A DNA stretch of 64,000 nt from an uncultured Eubacterium sp. (lineage in GTDB: Bacteria > Bacillota > Clostridia > Lachnospirales > Lachnospiraceae): positions 1 to 64,000 of the forward strand of contig CAKRGX010000006.1 of the NCBI GenBank assembly GCA_934338065.1. The letters are read 5' to 3'. Numbering within the stretch: position 1 is the first letter of the stretch; every line of letters starts with the position of its first letter. Below the pieces are notes generated by a model. That model worked only from the letters and a program-made list of their open reading frames with translations. It made no database searches and had not been told where the DNA came from. Shown one piece after another: positions 53,140-63,500 of this stretch. The position numbers and the translations under genes are program-made.

Positions 53140-54297
53140 ATGGTAGTAGAAGCTAAAGTTAAAGGATTTATTTGTACAACTGCTCATCCGGAAGGATGTA
53201 AAGAAAGTGTGAGGAGACAGATTGAATACTGCAAGGAAAAAGGACAGACGGAGGGACCGAAAAAGGTTTTAGTTGTAGGGGCCTCTACAGGATATGGTCT
53301 GGCAAGCAGAATCGCAGTAACATATGGTTATGGTGCTGATACGATAGGAGTAGCATTTGAACGTGAATCAAATGGAAGACGTACTGCTACAGCAGGCTGG
53401 TATAATACACGTGCATTTGAGCAATATGCGGAAGCGGATGGTTATTATGCCAAATCGTTTAATGGGGATGGCTTTTCTCAGGATATGAAAGATCAGGTGA
53501 TCGAAACAATCAAAAAAGATTGGGGAAAAGTTGACATGGTTATTTATAGTCTGGCGGCTCCAAGAAGAACTTTGTCAGATGGAACAACCGTATCCAGTGT
53601 ATTAAAGACGGTTGGAAGTGAATTTACAAATAAGACAATTGACCTTCGCACGAATGAAATTACAGAAGTTACTGTTCCTGTGGCAAATGATGAGGAAATA
53701 CAAAATACAATAAAAGTTATGGGAGGAGAAGACTGGGAAGCATGGATCCGTGCTCTGGCTGAGGCAGATGTTCTGTCAGACCATGCAGTTACACTTGCTT
53801 ATTCTTATATCGGACCGGAACTGACTCATGCCATCTATAAGGATGGGAGCATCGGACAGGCAAAGAAACATTTGTATGATACCTCGGTCGCGTTGACGAA
53901 AGAGTTTTCTGACAAGGGATTACGAGCATACATATCGGTTAATAAAGCATTGGTTACGCAGAGCAGTGCCGCTATTCCGGTGGTTCCGCTTTATATTTCA
54001 CTTCTTTATAAAGTGATGAAAGAAGAAGGTCTGCATGAGGGGTGTATTGAGCAGATGCAGAGACTTTTTGTTGAAAAGATTCCAAAGGAAGAAGTCGACG
54101 GTGCCGGTCAATTCCGTGTGGATGATTGGGAGATGAGAGAGGATGTCCAGAAAAAAGTTACGGAAGCATGGGGAAAAGTATCCTCTGAAAATATAAAGAA
54201 AATGGGAGATATAGACGGGTACTGGGAAGATTTTTATCATATGTTTGGTTTTGGATATGACAATGTCGATTATACTGCAGATGTAGATATTATGTAA
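53140..54297 (+). CDS. fabV: Trans-2-enoyl-CoA/ACP reductase, FabV/Ter type
   Basis: This 385-residue NAD(P)H-dependent enoyl reductase shows the FabV/Ter N-terminus with CTTAHPEGCKESVRRQIEYC, the dinucleotide loop VLVVGASTGYGLASRIAV, SLAAPRRTLSDG, and the active-site YKDGSIGQAKK, the Y-x8-K motif that separates FabV/Ter from other short-chain reductases (Y-x6-K). In Lachnospiraceae it would reduce crotonyl-CoA or enoyl-ACP in fatty acid synthesis or butyrate-type chain reduction; sequence alone does not decide. GGAATGGAG lies before ATG 53140, chosen over ATG 53128. Confidence 0.95.
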   Translation: MVVEAKVKGFICTTAHPEGCKESVRRQIEYCKEKGQTEGPKKVLVVGASTGYGLASRIAVTYGYGADTIGVAFERESNGRRTATAGWYNTRAFEQYAEADGYYAKSFNGDGFSQDMKDQVIETIKKDWGKVDMVIYSLAAPRRTLSDGTTVSSVLKTVGSEFTNKTIDLRTNEITEVTVPVANDEEIQNTIKVMGGEDWEAWIRALAEADVLSDHAVTLAYSYIGPELTHAIYKDGSIGQAKKHLYDTSVALTKEFSDKGLRAYISVNKALVTQSSAAIPVVPLYISLLYKVMKEEGLHEGCIEQMQRLFVEKIPKEEVDGAGQFRVDDWEMREDVQKKVTEAWGKVSSENIKKMGDIDGYWEDFYHMFGFGYDNVDYTADVDIM

Positions 54298-54319
54298 TGA
54301 TCAGATCTGTTCAAGTCAG

Positions 54320-54342
54320 GGGGCTGCCTTTAAGATAGCCCC
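54320..54342 (+). terminator. Hairpin after fabV
   Basis: GGGGCT (54320-54325) pairs with AGCCCC (54337-54342) and is followed by TTATATT. The U-tract is weak, so some read-through into the AraC gene is possible. Confidence 0.55.
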
Positions 54343-54369
54343 TTATATTGTAAAGAAAGGCGATATGGT

Positions 54370-55245
54370 ATGGCAGAGAATAAGGAAATCTTTACCAATT
54401 TTGCGGGTTTTCAGTGTTTAGAGCAATTACATAATAATTCGACAGGACTATATCTGAGTACTTGTGGAGTACAGAATTGTCCTCCTGGGTATTCCTATGG
54501 ACCAGGTACAAGAGATATTTATATTATTCATTTTATCTGTGAGGGAAAGGGTAGTTATGAGGTGAATGGCTTTACATATCATTTACACAAGGGTGATTTT
54601 TTTGTCATATATCCGGATACAGAAGTTTTCTACCAGGCAGATGAGAACGAACCATGGGACTATATCTGGATTGGGTTTCAGGGAATAAAGGCAGAGACTT
54701 ATCTTGGGTATGCCGGAGTTGATAGAGACCACCTGATAGGACATTGCTATAACACGGCGTATATGCTTTCCTGCATCCAGCAGATGACATTGGCTCGTGT
54801 ACTTACTCACTACAATGAATTGCGTCGACAGGCGGCTTTGCTACAGGTATTTGCGGCATTGATCGAACAGCATGATGAACAACTGCCAAAAGAAGAAAAG
54901 GTTGAGTATCCGCATCATATTTATATAGATCAGACATTGGATTATGTTCAGACACATATCAGCGAGAATATACGGATTCAGGATATTGCAAATTATATCG
55001 GGATCGACCGCAGTTATCTGACTTCAATATTTAAAAAGTCACTGGGAATCTCGCCACAGGAATATCTGCTGAACTATCGTATGGAATATGCATGTGAATT
55101 ATTAAAGGAACCAAATATGAAAATATCAGCCATTGCTAATGAAGTAGGATATCAGGATCCGCTTGCTTTTTCTAAGGTGTTTAAGAAGCATATGAACATC
55201 TCTCCATCAGAATTTCGATCACATCATATTGGTTCCTTAAATTAA
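54370..55245 (+). CDS. AraC-family transcriptional regulator
   Basis: This 291-residue protein has an N-terminal cupin-type sensing domain (DIYIIHFICEGKGSYEVNGF, YHLHKGDFFVIYPDTEVFYQ) and a C-terminal AraC double helix-turn-helix: IRIQDIANYIGIDRSYLTSI and then MKISAIANEVGYQDPLAFSK VFKKH with SPSEFR. This layout is typical of regulators of carbohydrate-use operons. No sugar-use gene is adjacent except the GH2 gene 5 kb away, so the target is unknown. The gene is convergent with the aspartate kinase gene. Confidence 0.9.
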   Translation: MAENKEIFTNFAGFQCLEQLHNNSTGLYLSTCGVQNCPPGYSYGPGTRDIYIIHFICEGKGSYEVNGFTYHLHKGDFFVIYPDTEVFYQADENEPWDYIWIGFQGIKAETYLGYAGVDRDHLIGHCYNTAYMLSCIQQMTLARVLTHYNELRRQAALLQVFAALIEQHDEQLPKEEKVEYPHHIYIDQTLDYVQTHISENIRIQDIANYIGIDRSYLTSIFKKSLGISPQEYLLNYRMEYACELLKEPNMKISAIANEVGYQDPLAFSKVFKKHMNISPSEFRSHHIGSLN

Positions 55246-55259
55246 TGATTTATTAAGAA

Positions 55260-56579
55260 TTATAGCTGGGCAACAACAAAGATATTATAAATTGCCTGGA
55301 TGGCATCTTCAAAATCTTCATTTCGTACGCCAATGATAATATTTAACTCACTAGACCCCTGATCAATCATTTTTACATTGATGTGGGCGTGGGCAAGTGC
55401 TGAGAAAAGTCTGCCTGCTGTACCACGCGTACTTTTCATGCCGCGTCCAACGACTGCAATCAATGCCAGATCCGATTCTAAATGTATAGTGTCTGGTTTT
55501 GCCATACGATTGATGTCGGCAATCACCTGTTGTTCTTTTTCCTGAAATTCATCCTGATGAACAAAGATAGTCATCGTATCAATACCAGATGGCATGTGTT
55601 CAAATGAGATACCATTGTCTTCAAAAGCACTGAGTACCTTACGGCCAAAACCAATTTCGGAATTCATCATATCTTTTTCTATATTTACGGCGACAAACCC
55701 TTTTTTCCCGGCAATACCGGTAATTGTGTATGCCGGAATACGGCAAGTACTCTCAACAATCATAGTTCCGGCATCTTCCGGACGATTGGTGTTACGGATA
55801 TTGATTGGAATTCCGGCTTTGCGAACAGGGAAGATAGCATCTTCGTGAAGGACAGAAGCACCCATGTAAGCTAACTCGCGTAATTCCATATAAGTAATTG
55901 TGTGGATTACCTCCGGGTCTTTGACAATCCGTGGATCAGTTACAAGACAACCGGATACATCGGTCCAATTCTCATAGAGATCAGCGTTGATCGCTTTTGC
56001 TACAAGTGATCCGGTAATATCCGAACCGCCACGTGAGAATGTAATTACTTTTCCGTTTGCTGTAGCACCATAAAAACCAGGAATAACGGCACGTTCAACA
56101 TTTTCCAGATATTTGGACAATAAGCTGTTGGTTGTATCTCCATCAAAATTCCCATCTTTATCAAAACGGATTACATTGGCAGAATCCACAAAATCGTAAT
56201 CAAGGTACTTTGCCATGATCTTTCCATTCAGATATTCACCACGGGAAGCAGCATACATAGAACCCGCTTTGTCTAAGAATTTCTTTTTAATCGTTTCAAA
56301 ATCGTCATCAAGCGAAAAGTCCAGCTTTAAACCGCGGATGATTTCATTGTATCGATCTTTAATGAGGTTTAACTGCTTCGTAAAGGCCTGACCATTTTCA
56401 GCTAATTCGTAGCAGTTATATAACATATCGGTAACTTTTGTGTCGTCTGAAAAGCGTTTTCCGGGAGCGGAAGGTACAACATAACGACGGGATTCATCTG
56501 CACGGATGATATTACCAACTTTGACAAACTGTTCTGCACTTGCCAGGGAACTACCACCGAATTTGACTACTTTTTTCAT
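55260..56579 (-). CDS. lysC: Aspartate kinase
   Basis: This 439-residue enzyme phosphorylates aspartate at the head of the lysine/threonine/methionine pathway. The N-terminal amino-acid-kinase domain has KVVKFGGSSLASAEQFVKV, GFYGATANGKVITFSRGGSD and WTDVSGCLVTDPRIV; the C-terminal half has two ACT domains (GFVAVNIEKDMMNSEIGFGR; LALIAVVGRGMKSTRGTAGR). ATG 56579 with a GGAGAG site is chosen; the frame is open further upstream without support. The ACT domains predict feedback inhibition; which amino acid is not evident. Confidence 0.94.
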   Translation of the reverse strand: MKKVVKFGGSSLASAEQFVKVGNIIRADESRRYVVPSAPGKRFSDDTKVTDMLYNCYELAENGQAFTKQLNLIKDRYNEIIRGLKLDFSLDDDFETIKKKFLDKAGSMYAASRGEYLNGKIMAKYLDYDFVDSANVIRFDKDGNFDGDTTNSLLSKYLENVERAVIPGFYGATANGKVITFSRGGSDITGSLVAKAINADLYENWTDVSGCLVTDPRIVKDPEVIHTITYMELRELAYMGASVLHEDAIFPVRKAGIPINIRNTNRPEDAGTMIVESTCRIPAYTITGIAGKKGFVAVNIEKDMMNSEIGFGRKVLSAFEDNGISFEHMPSGIDTMTIFVHQDEFQEKEQQVIADINRMAKPDTIHLESDLALIAVVGRGMKSTRGTAGRLFSALAHAHINVKMIDQGSSELNIIIGVRNEDFEDAIQAIYNIFVVAQL

Positions 56580-56715
56580 GAAACATCTCTCCATATTAAA
56601 TAATTTTGTTTGTGTAATAAAAGCACACGAATATAGTAAACCATGTTTTTTGCGTTTTTTCAAGTTTTTTCTTGAAAAATGTGCTATACTATAAGATATG
56701 TCTGGAGGGAGACAA

Positions 56716-56982
56716 ATGGAAGATATTGTTTTATATTCTATTATGTATTATGAAAAAAGCGTTTTTAAGGGAAGTTACCGTGGAATGAATTTTCGCCTTG
56801 CCCGAGGTGGTGATGACGAAAACAAGGTGCTTGTTGCTACAGCGTGGAAGGGACCATTTATTTTGGAAAAAACAAAAGAAACACCGGTCATCAGAGAATT
56901 TTCTTTTAGCGATGAGGGAATTCGGGAGGCAGATGCCTGGCTGGAGGAGCAGCAACGGATCCTTTGTCCTAAAATCACTTGA
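56716..56982 (+). CDS. Small conserved hypothetical protein
   Basis: This 88-residue protein begins MEDIVLYSIMYYEKSVFKGS, has NFRLARGGDDENKVLVATAW and then KGPFILEKT, and ends with a helix SDEGIREADAWLEEQQRIL. ATG 56716 has GGAGGG directly upstream. The compact alpha/beta pattern suggests a folded soluble domain; I do not recognise a function. It lies upstream of the two G3E GTPase genes, possibly in one transcription unit. Confidence 0.65.
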   Translation: MEDIVLYSIMYYEKSVFKGSYRGMNFRLARGGDDENKVLVATAWKGPFILEKTKETPVIREFSFSDEGIREADAWLEEQQRILCPKIT

Positions 56983-57064
56983 AATAAATGAAAAAATGAG
57001 TATAATGAGGTCAGAGTAAAAGGTTTTAGAAAATGGAGTGAAGAACTCCGGAATGGAGGAAAGT

Positions 57065-58156
57065 ATGACGAAGATTGATATTTTTTCCGGTTTTTTAGGA
57101 GCAGGAAAGACAACTTTGATTAAAAAATTAATTCAGGAAGCTTTTCATGGAGAAAAACTGGTTCTGATTGAAAACGAATTTGGTGAGATAGGAATAGATG
57201 GCGGATTTATGAAAGACGCTGGGATAAATGTGACGGAGATGAATTCCGGCTGTATCTGTTGTTCCTTAGTCGGTGATTTTGGTACAGCATTACAGGAAGT
57301 GTTAGAAAAATATGCTCCAGACCGCATTATCATTGAGCCATCCGGAGTAGGAAAGTTATCGGATGTCATCAAGGCGGTATCCGGTGTGATGGAAGATCAT
57401 ACGGATGTTCAGATGAATAGTTATGTGACTGTTGCTGATGCTTCCAAATGCAAAATGTATATGAAAAATTTTGGAGAGTTTTATAATAATCAGATTGAAA
57501 GTGCAAAGACAATTGTTTTAAGCCGGACGGGTAATATCAGTGATGATAAACTTGAACTGGCGCTCTCGTTGATCCGTGAGAAAAATGAGGAGGCAACAAT
57601 CATTACAACTCCATGGGATCAGATAGATGGCAAGCAGATTCTTGCAGCGATGGAGAAAGGCAATTCATTGGAAAAGGAGCTTCTTGATAAAGAAGAGATC
57701 TGTCCGGAGTGTGGCCATCATCATGACCACCATGATCACGAACACCATCATCACCATGATGGCAAGTGCTGTTGTGGACACGATCATGACCATGATCACG
57801 AACACCATCATCACCATGATGGCGAGTGCTGTTGTGGACACGATCATGATCATGAGCATCATCACCATCATCATGCTGACGATGTATTTACCAGTGTAGG
57901 AATGGAAAGCGCCCATAAATATACGGAAGATGAATTAGAAGATATATTGAAGAAGCTATCTTCGGAACAGTCTGGTTATGGCAACATTCTTCGTGCAAAG
58001 GGTATTGTACCGGCGGTAGAAGGAGAGTGGTTCCACTTCGATCTGGTACCGGGAGAGTATGAGATCCGTCGTGGATCGGCTGACTATACAGGACGTATGT
58101 GTGTAATTGGTGCAGAACTTAAGGAAGCAGATATTAAGGAGTTATTCCATATATAA
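57065..58156 (+). CDS. G3E-family (CobW/COG0523) GTPase with His/Cys-rich metal-binding repeat
   Basis: This 363-residue protein has the G3E GTPase core: P-loop GFLGAGKTT (9-17), the metal motif GCICC (Cys63, 65, 66), IIIEPSGVGKLSDV and the guanine-binding SRTGN region in place of NKxD. Residues about 215-275 are a His/Asp/Cys-rich insertion made of two 20-residue units HDHEHHHHHDG[KE]CCCGHDHD, likely to bind several zinc or nickel ions. The C-terminal CobW_C-like part contains FHFDLVPGEYEIRRG. COG0523 proteins deliver or allocate metals, often zinc. Start ATG 57065 follows GGAGGAAAG. The second G3E gene follows after 21 bp. Confidence 0.9.
   Translation: MTKIDIFSGFLGAGKTTLIKKLIQEAFHGEKLVLIENEFGEIGIDGGFMKDAGINVTEMNSGCICCSLVGDFGTALQEVLEKYAPDRIIIEPSGVGKLSDVIKAVSGVMEDHTDVQMNSYVTVADASKCKMYMKNFGEFYNNQIESAKTIVLSRTGNISDDKLELALSLIREKNEEATIITTPWDQIDGKQILAAMEKGNSLEKELLDKEEICPECGHHHDHHDHEHHHHHDGKCCCGHDHDHDHEHHHHHDGECCCGHDHDHEHHHHHHADDVFTSVGMESAHKYTEDELEDILKKLSSEQSGYGNILRAKGIVPAVEGEWFHFDLVPGEYEIRRGSADYTGRMCVIGAELKEADIKELFHI
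57731..57850 (+). repeat. Two tandem copies of a 60-bp repeat in the metal-binding region
   Basis: 57731-57790 and 57791-57850 are near-identical 60-bp units (one substitution noted, AAG/GAG at the Lys/Glu codon, plus a terminal change), encoding the His/Cys unit twice. A third, partial His-rich stretch follows to about 57874. Confidence 0.9.
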
Positions 58157-58177
58157 ACAAACACAGTGGAGGGATAT

Positions 58178-59131
58178 ATGTTTGGTAATCGCGACATTCC
58201 GGTATATCTTTTTACCGGATTTTTGGAAAGTGGTAAAACAACCTGTTTTAAGGAAATATTAGAAGAAGGCAATTTTGAGGATGGTCTGCATACGCTTTTT
58301 CTTCTGACGGAGGAAGGTGAAAAGGAAGTTGATGAGAATCTTCTTCAATATAACAAAGTGGATACGGTTGTAATTGAAGATGAGGAAGATCTCACAGAGG
58401 ACAAATGTAAGGAATTGGTGAAGGAGTATAAGCCGGCCCGCATTGTAATAGAAGTCAATGGTATGTGGGATCTCACCAGACTGATCAATGAAACAATACC
58501 AGAGAACTGGGTTGTTGTTCAGACTTTTACAACGGTAAATGCGCAGACTTTTCAAATGTATATCAGTAATATGAAGTCGTTGATTATGTCTCATTTCCAG
58601 CAGTCAGATCTGGTAATCTTTAATCGGTGTGATAAGGAAATGGACAAAGCATCTATGCGCCGTAATGTGAAAGCAATCAATCGTGCTACGCAGGTTCTTT
58701 TTGAATCTGAAGATGGTTCCGTAGAAAGCAATATTGAAGAGGAACTGCCTTATGATATCAATGCCGACGTTATAAATTTGGAGGATGATGATTTTGGCTT
58801 GTGGTATCTGGATGTCAGTGAACACCCGGAAAAGTATGAAAACAAAACCATTGTATTTAAAGGACAGGTCTATCGTAATCGTACTTTTCCAAGCGATGCG
58901 TTTGTCCCGGCACGAAAAGCGATGACCTGTTGTGCCGATGACATTGCAAAAATCGGATTTATCTGCCATAGCAGGGAGGCAACGAAATTCCATACGGATT
59001 CATGGGTCAGGGTAACAGTAAAGGTAAAACCGGAATTCTCACGCAAACAAAAGGCTTTGGTGCCAATGCTTTGGGCAGATAAGATTGAACGTGCAGAGGC
59101 TCCGAAGGAAGAAATCGTGTATTTCTCTTAA
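58178..59131 (+). CDS. G3E-family GTPase fused to a DUF1980-like C-terminal domain
   Basis: This 317-residue protein has a CobW-like N-terminal GTPase fold: P-loop GFLESGKTT (14-22), ARIVIEVNGMWDL and VIFNRCDK as the NKxD equivalent. It lacks the CxCC metal motif of its neighbour. The C-terminal 100 residues (IVFKGQVYRNRTFPSDAFVP, TCCADD with Cys251-252, IGFICHSREA with Cys263, SWVRVTVKV) resemble the DUF1980/TIGR03943 domain of YcgQ-type permease partners linked to zinc. ATG 58178 follows GGAGGG. Together with the upstream gene it forms a metal-handling pair; the metal is inferred. Confidence 0.82.
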   Translation: MFGNRDIPVYLFTGFLESGKTTCFKEILEEGNFEDGLHTLFLLTEEGEKEVDENLLQYNKVDTVVIEDEEDLTEDKCKELVKEYKPARIVIEVNGMWDLTRLINETIPENWVVVQTFTTVNAQTFQMYISNMKSLIMSHFQQSDLVIFNRCDKEMDKASMRRNVKAINRATQVLFESEDGSVESNIEEELPYDINADVINLEDDDFGLWYLDVSEHPEKYENKTIVFKGQVYRNRTFPSDAFVPARKAMTCCADDIAKIGFICHSREATKFHTDSWVRVTVKVKPEFSRKQKALVPMLWADKIERAEAPKEEIVYFS

Positions 59132-59133
59132 CC

Positions 59134-59162
59134 TTGAAATCCATCGTCATCTATGCTATAGT
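59134..59162 (+). promoter_or_regulatory. Promoter of icd
   Basis: TTGAAA (59134-59139), a 17-nt spacer and TATAGT (59157-59162) lie 40 bp upstream of the isocitrate dehydrogenase start. Confidence 0.6.
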
Positions 59163-59201
59163 AGGAGACGACAAAACAGATAAAAGATTGGAGGATTTAT
59201 T

Positions 59202-60407
59202 ATGGCAAAGATTCAGATGACGACTCCTCTTGTGGAGATGGACGGAGATGAAATGACTCGTATTTTATGGAAAATGATCAAAGATGAGTTATTGCTTCCG
59301 TATATTGATTTGAAGACAGAGTATTATGATCTGGGTTTGGAATATCGTAATGAGACAAATGATCAGGTGACAATCGATTCGGCTGAGGCAACGAAAAAAT
59401 ATGGTGTAGCAGTAAAATGTGCAACAATTACGCCGAACGCTGCCCGTATGAAAGAGTATGATCTGAAAGAGATGTGGAAATCACCAAATGGTACGATCCG
59501 TGCGGCATTGGATGGTACGGTATTTCGTGCGCCGATCAAAGTCAAAGGAATTGAACCATGTGTTAAGAATTGGGAAAAGCCGATCACATTAGCTCGTCAT
59601 GCATATGGAGATGTTTATAAAAATACGGAGATAAAAGTACCGGGTGCCGGTAAAGCAGAACTTGTTTTTACAGCAGAAGATGGCACTGAGATTCGAGAAG
59701 TCATTCATGAATTTGATGGTCCGGGTATTATTCAGGGAATTCATAATACGGATAAATCCATAACCAGTTTTGCAAGAGCATGCTTTTCTTATGCTATAGA
59801 TACCAAACAGGATCTCTGGTTTGCAACAAAAGATACCATATCTAAAAAATATGATCATAATTTTAAGGATATTTTCCAAGATGTTTATGATAAAGAGTAT
59901 AAAGATAAATTTGAGAAAGCTGGTCTGGAGTATTTCTATACATTGATTGATGATGCTGTTGCCAGAGTCATGAAAACAAAAGGCGGTTTCATCTGGGCAT
60001 GTAAAAACTATGATGGCGATGTCATGAGTGATATGGTGTCATCTGCCTGTGGTTCCTTAGCTATGATGACTTCTGTTCTTGTATCTCCGGATGGTGTTTA
60101 TGAGTACGAGGCTGCTCATGGTACTGTTCAGCGTCATTATTACAAACATTTGAAGGGTGAGGAAACATCCACCAATTCAGTTGCAACGATCTTTGCCTGG
60201 ACAGGGGCACTCCGTAAACGTGGAGAACTGGACAATATTCCGGAATTGATGGCATTTGCTGATAAATTGGAAAAAGCTACTCTGAAGACAATAGAAGATG
60301 GTAAGATGACCAAAGATCTTGCACTTATTACAGAGTTGAAAGATGTAACGGTTTTGAACAGTGAAGGTTTCATTAAAGCTATCCGTGAGACTATGGATGC
60401 TATGTAA
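59202..60407 (+). CDS. icd: NADP-dependent isocitrate dehydrogenase
   Basis: This 401-residue enzyme oxidises isocitrate to 2-oxoglutarate. It belongs to the homodimeric, eukaryote-like subfamily: [59 protein letters not shown] (substrate loop), [40 protein letters not shown] and [20 protein letters not shown] (cofactor site). All main substrate-binding residues appear present. GGAGGA precedes the ATG. A strong terminator follows. It probably supplies glutamate synthesis. Confidence 0.96.
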   Translation: MAKIQMTTPLVEMDGDEMTRILWKMIKDELLLPYIDLKTEYYDLGLEYRNETNDQVTIDSAEATKKYGVAVKCATITPNAARMKEYDLKEMWKSPNGTIRAALDGTVFRAPIKVKGIEPCVKNWEKPITLARHAYGDVYKNTEIKVPGAGKAELVFTAEDGTEIREVIHEFDGPGIIQGIHNTDKSITSFARACFSYAIDTKQDLWFATKDTISKKYDHNFKDIFQDVYDKEYKDKFEKAGLEYFYTLIDDAVARVMKTKGGFIWACKNYDGDVMSDMVSSACGSLAMMTSVLVSPDGVYEYEAAHGTVQRHYYKHLKGEETSTNSVATIFAWTGALRKRGELDNIPELMAFADKLEKATLKTIEDGKMTKDLALITELKDVTVLNSEGFIKAIRETMDAM

Positions 60408-60441
60408 TAATAGATCATACAGGATATAAAATAGTTTACAT

Positions 60442-60485
60442 AAAAAGATCAGTGAGAGTCAGGTATACTTTCACTGATCTTTTTT
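60442..60485. terminator. Bidirectional terminator between icd and the GH2 gene
   Basis: AAAAAGATCAGTGA (60442-60455) pairs with TCACTGATCTTTTT (60471-60484), giving a 14-bp stem with an A-run before and T-run after. It serves both convergent genes. Confidence 0.9.
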
Positions 60486-60510
60486 GATGTAGATTGGCTG
60501 ATGTTTCTTA

Positions 60511-63500
60511 TTATTTAAATTTAAACCAGTCAAAATCAAATCGGCTGCCCGGCATAAAGATAAAATTTATGCGGCCACTTCCTGAGAAGTTATCAATTGG
60601 AAAGGTAAGTTCCTGATAACCATCGCTTTGTGGAAAATCAACCATGTGGCGGACTTCTGTACCATCTTCACGGAAAAACCGGATGTGAATTGTGTTGACC
60701 GGAATCGGTGAATGACCGTTTATGGTGATGTGGCTTGGTCCATTTTCACCAAAATCCATATGGTCAAATTCAATGGTAACATTATTTCCGATATTGGTAA
60801 TTGTTTTGGAACCTACCGTAAAAGCATCACCGGTGATCGAGTTGTTTTCTATGGCATACAGTTTTCCATAGGCTTTTTCTAATTTAGTACAGTAAAATCC
60901 CTGTAGGGATAGTTTCGTGGATGGATAAACCACAATAGAAATCGAATGTACGCCTTTGATACGCTGAGGCAGCTTATATATATTTTCCTGATAATGGTTG
61001 TACCAGCTTTTGGCATGATAGTTATCTTTTAGCAGACAAATACCGTCTGTTTCTGAATCGCCCAGCCATACTTCGATTGGCAGTTCATCTTCAAAGGAAA
61101 AGATAGGAATATGGATATCAGCCGCACCATACTCACCAAAATCAATGTTTTCAAATAAAAAACGGGTGCGTTGATTGGCGGTAATATAGACACCACCTTG
61201 AAAACTTAATTTTGCCTCGCTGGAACATTTACTATAGTTTATCCCATTTATCATTTTGTATGGATTACTGGTGGCTTCACCCAGCCCGCTGACTTCAAAC
61301 TCTAACTCGGACATGACTTCTGCTGTCTGGCTGCCATTTGTACAGGAACAGCAAAGCCGGAATTCACCATCACCCAGTGCATGAATGACAGCGGTTGTCC
61401 CATCAATATCGACCGTAACGCAATTGCTTTCTACACCATCTAATGTTACTGCTTGAAAGGATATATCCCGATGTGTTGCATTTTCAGGAAGAATTGTCGC
61501 TGTTACAACAGTTTCATTATATTGTTTGTCCAGATGAGTGGCTCCCTGATGATGTAATTCTATTTTTCTGACAGGAATTTCATCTGATTTTTCGGGATAG
61601 GTTTCTTCATTTTCCATAAAGCAGGAAATGCCGGAGCGGACAGGGGCACTTAAGACCGGAATGGTAAGGACTGCCGGTTCTAAGGTGGGTGATGTGACTT
61701 CAATCTGTACAGATCCGGCTTCCGGTTTAGTGGCAATGATAGCAAGAAGACGGCCGCTGAAAAGCTTCCGGCTGGTTCCCTTGTATTGTTCAAAATCTGT
61801 GCTATCTCCATTATCCAGACCGATCAGACGCCCGGCCCCTGTCACAGAGACGTGAACACGGCTTCGGCTATTGGCAACAAAACGGTCTTGTTCATCTACG
61901 GTGTTAATCTCTAAAAACAGAAGATCTTCCCCGTTGCCAAGCAGAGTGTCTTTGTTGGCATGAAGCGTTATTCTGGCAGCATTTCCGAAGGAGGAACAGG
62001 TGTCTTTTGCAATGACGGTATTGTTTTCATCATAGGCAACGGCTTCGAGTGTTCCCGGATGATAGACAATCTGCCAGTCAGCCGCAAGATGTTGACCATT
62101 AGCATGATCAATCTTCTGTGTTCCCTGTGACTCTCCGTTGTAAAATAGTTCTACTTTAGGTGCGTTCGAAAAAATACGTACATCAATAAGCTGCCCTTCA
62201 TTAAAGTCCCAATAAGGAAGCAGATGTACCATAGGATTCTGTTTATAACTGGTCCACTCAGCCATATAATGATAATAGCTGTCTTTTGGAAAACCGGCAG
62301 TATCGACCTGGCCGAAGTAGGAATTCTTCGTGAAGTATGGTGTTGGTTCTCCGATATAATCCCATCCGGTCCAGATAAACTGGCCGAAGCAGTATTTCCG
62401 GTCACGATGCGCAGATACAACAACATCTGTGCTTTTGGCCCCCCAGTTCGTTGTGCAGTTGCCAAGAGAAGAACACTGACCATCTGCATAGGTGAGAAGA
62501 CGATTACTTAGTGGAAAATGATAAATGCCACGGCTTTGCAGGGTGGAAGAAGTCTCGCTGCCAAAGATACACCAGTCCGGATACTTCTTATGATGTTCAT
62601 CATATAGATTTTCCTGATAGTTATAACCGGCAAGATCAACTTCATTGGCACACTTTTGTGCACCTTGACCGTCCATGATATTGGAACCCATAGCAATTAC
62701 AGCGTTACCATAGTAATCCAGCTTTCTGACCTCATCGCGCAGCATACATGTAACTTCAAGACCACGTTCATCATTGACATCCGGGATTTCATTGCCAATT
62801 CCCCAGATGAAGACAGAAGGGTGATTGCGATCCTGGCGTACCCAGCTGGTCACATCTTTTTGCCACCATTCTTTGAAATAATTGCCATAATCATAATCTG
62901 TTTTATTGTGTTCCCACATATCAAAACTTTCCGTAAATAGTAATAGTCCTATCTCATCGCAAAGCTCCAGCAGTTCCACAGCAGGCATATTATGCGCACT
63001 TCGGATTGCATTGACTCCCATGACTTTCATTGTCAAAAGCTGGCGCCGGATCGCTTCACGATTAACGGCAGCACCAAGGGCTCCGAGTGTATGATGCTCA
63101 CATGTGCCGTTTATCGTTACGTTTTTACCATTTAAGAAAAAGCCTTTCTGACTGTCAAAATGGATTGTCCGGAAACCAAAACGCTGTGTGTCGGTATCGA
63201 TCACCTGATCATTTAATAATAGTTCGGTATGTATACTATATTGAATCGGACTCTTAATATCCCATAAAGAAGGGGAGTCAAAGAATAGAAGCTGCCTGTC
63301 TGTTTGTAAGCCAATCTGAGCGTCTATTCTCACTTCCGTGTTTTGTATTTCTTCACCGTCCGGTGAAAAAATGGTATGGCGAAGAGAAACGATTCCCTCA
63401 GAACCGGAATCATTTTGAATCTCGGTATCAATATGTAATGCCCACCGGGAGTCGGTCTTCTGGGAAGACAAATAGATGCCATCAGTTGTCAGATGTACGG

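Noticed and set aside
57627..57916. Open frames of 80-90 codons in other frames and on the minus strand across the His-rich repeat, rich in Met, Ile, Thr or Val
   Set aside because: They are artefacts of the low-complexity CAT/CAC/GAT repeat inside the G3E gene; no ribosome site and no sensible composition.
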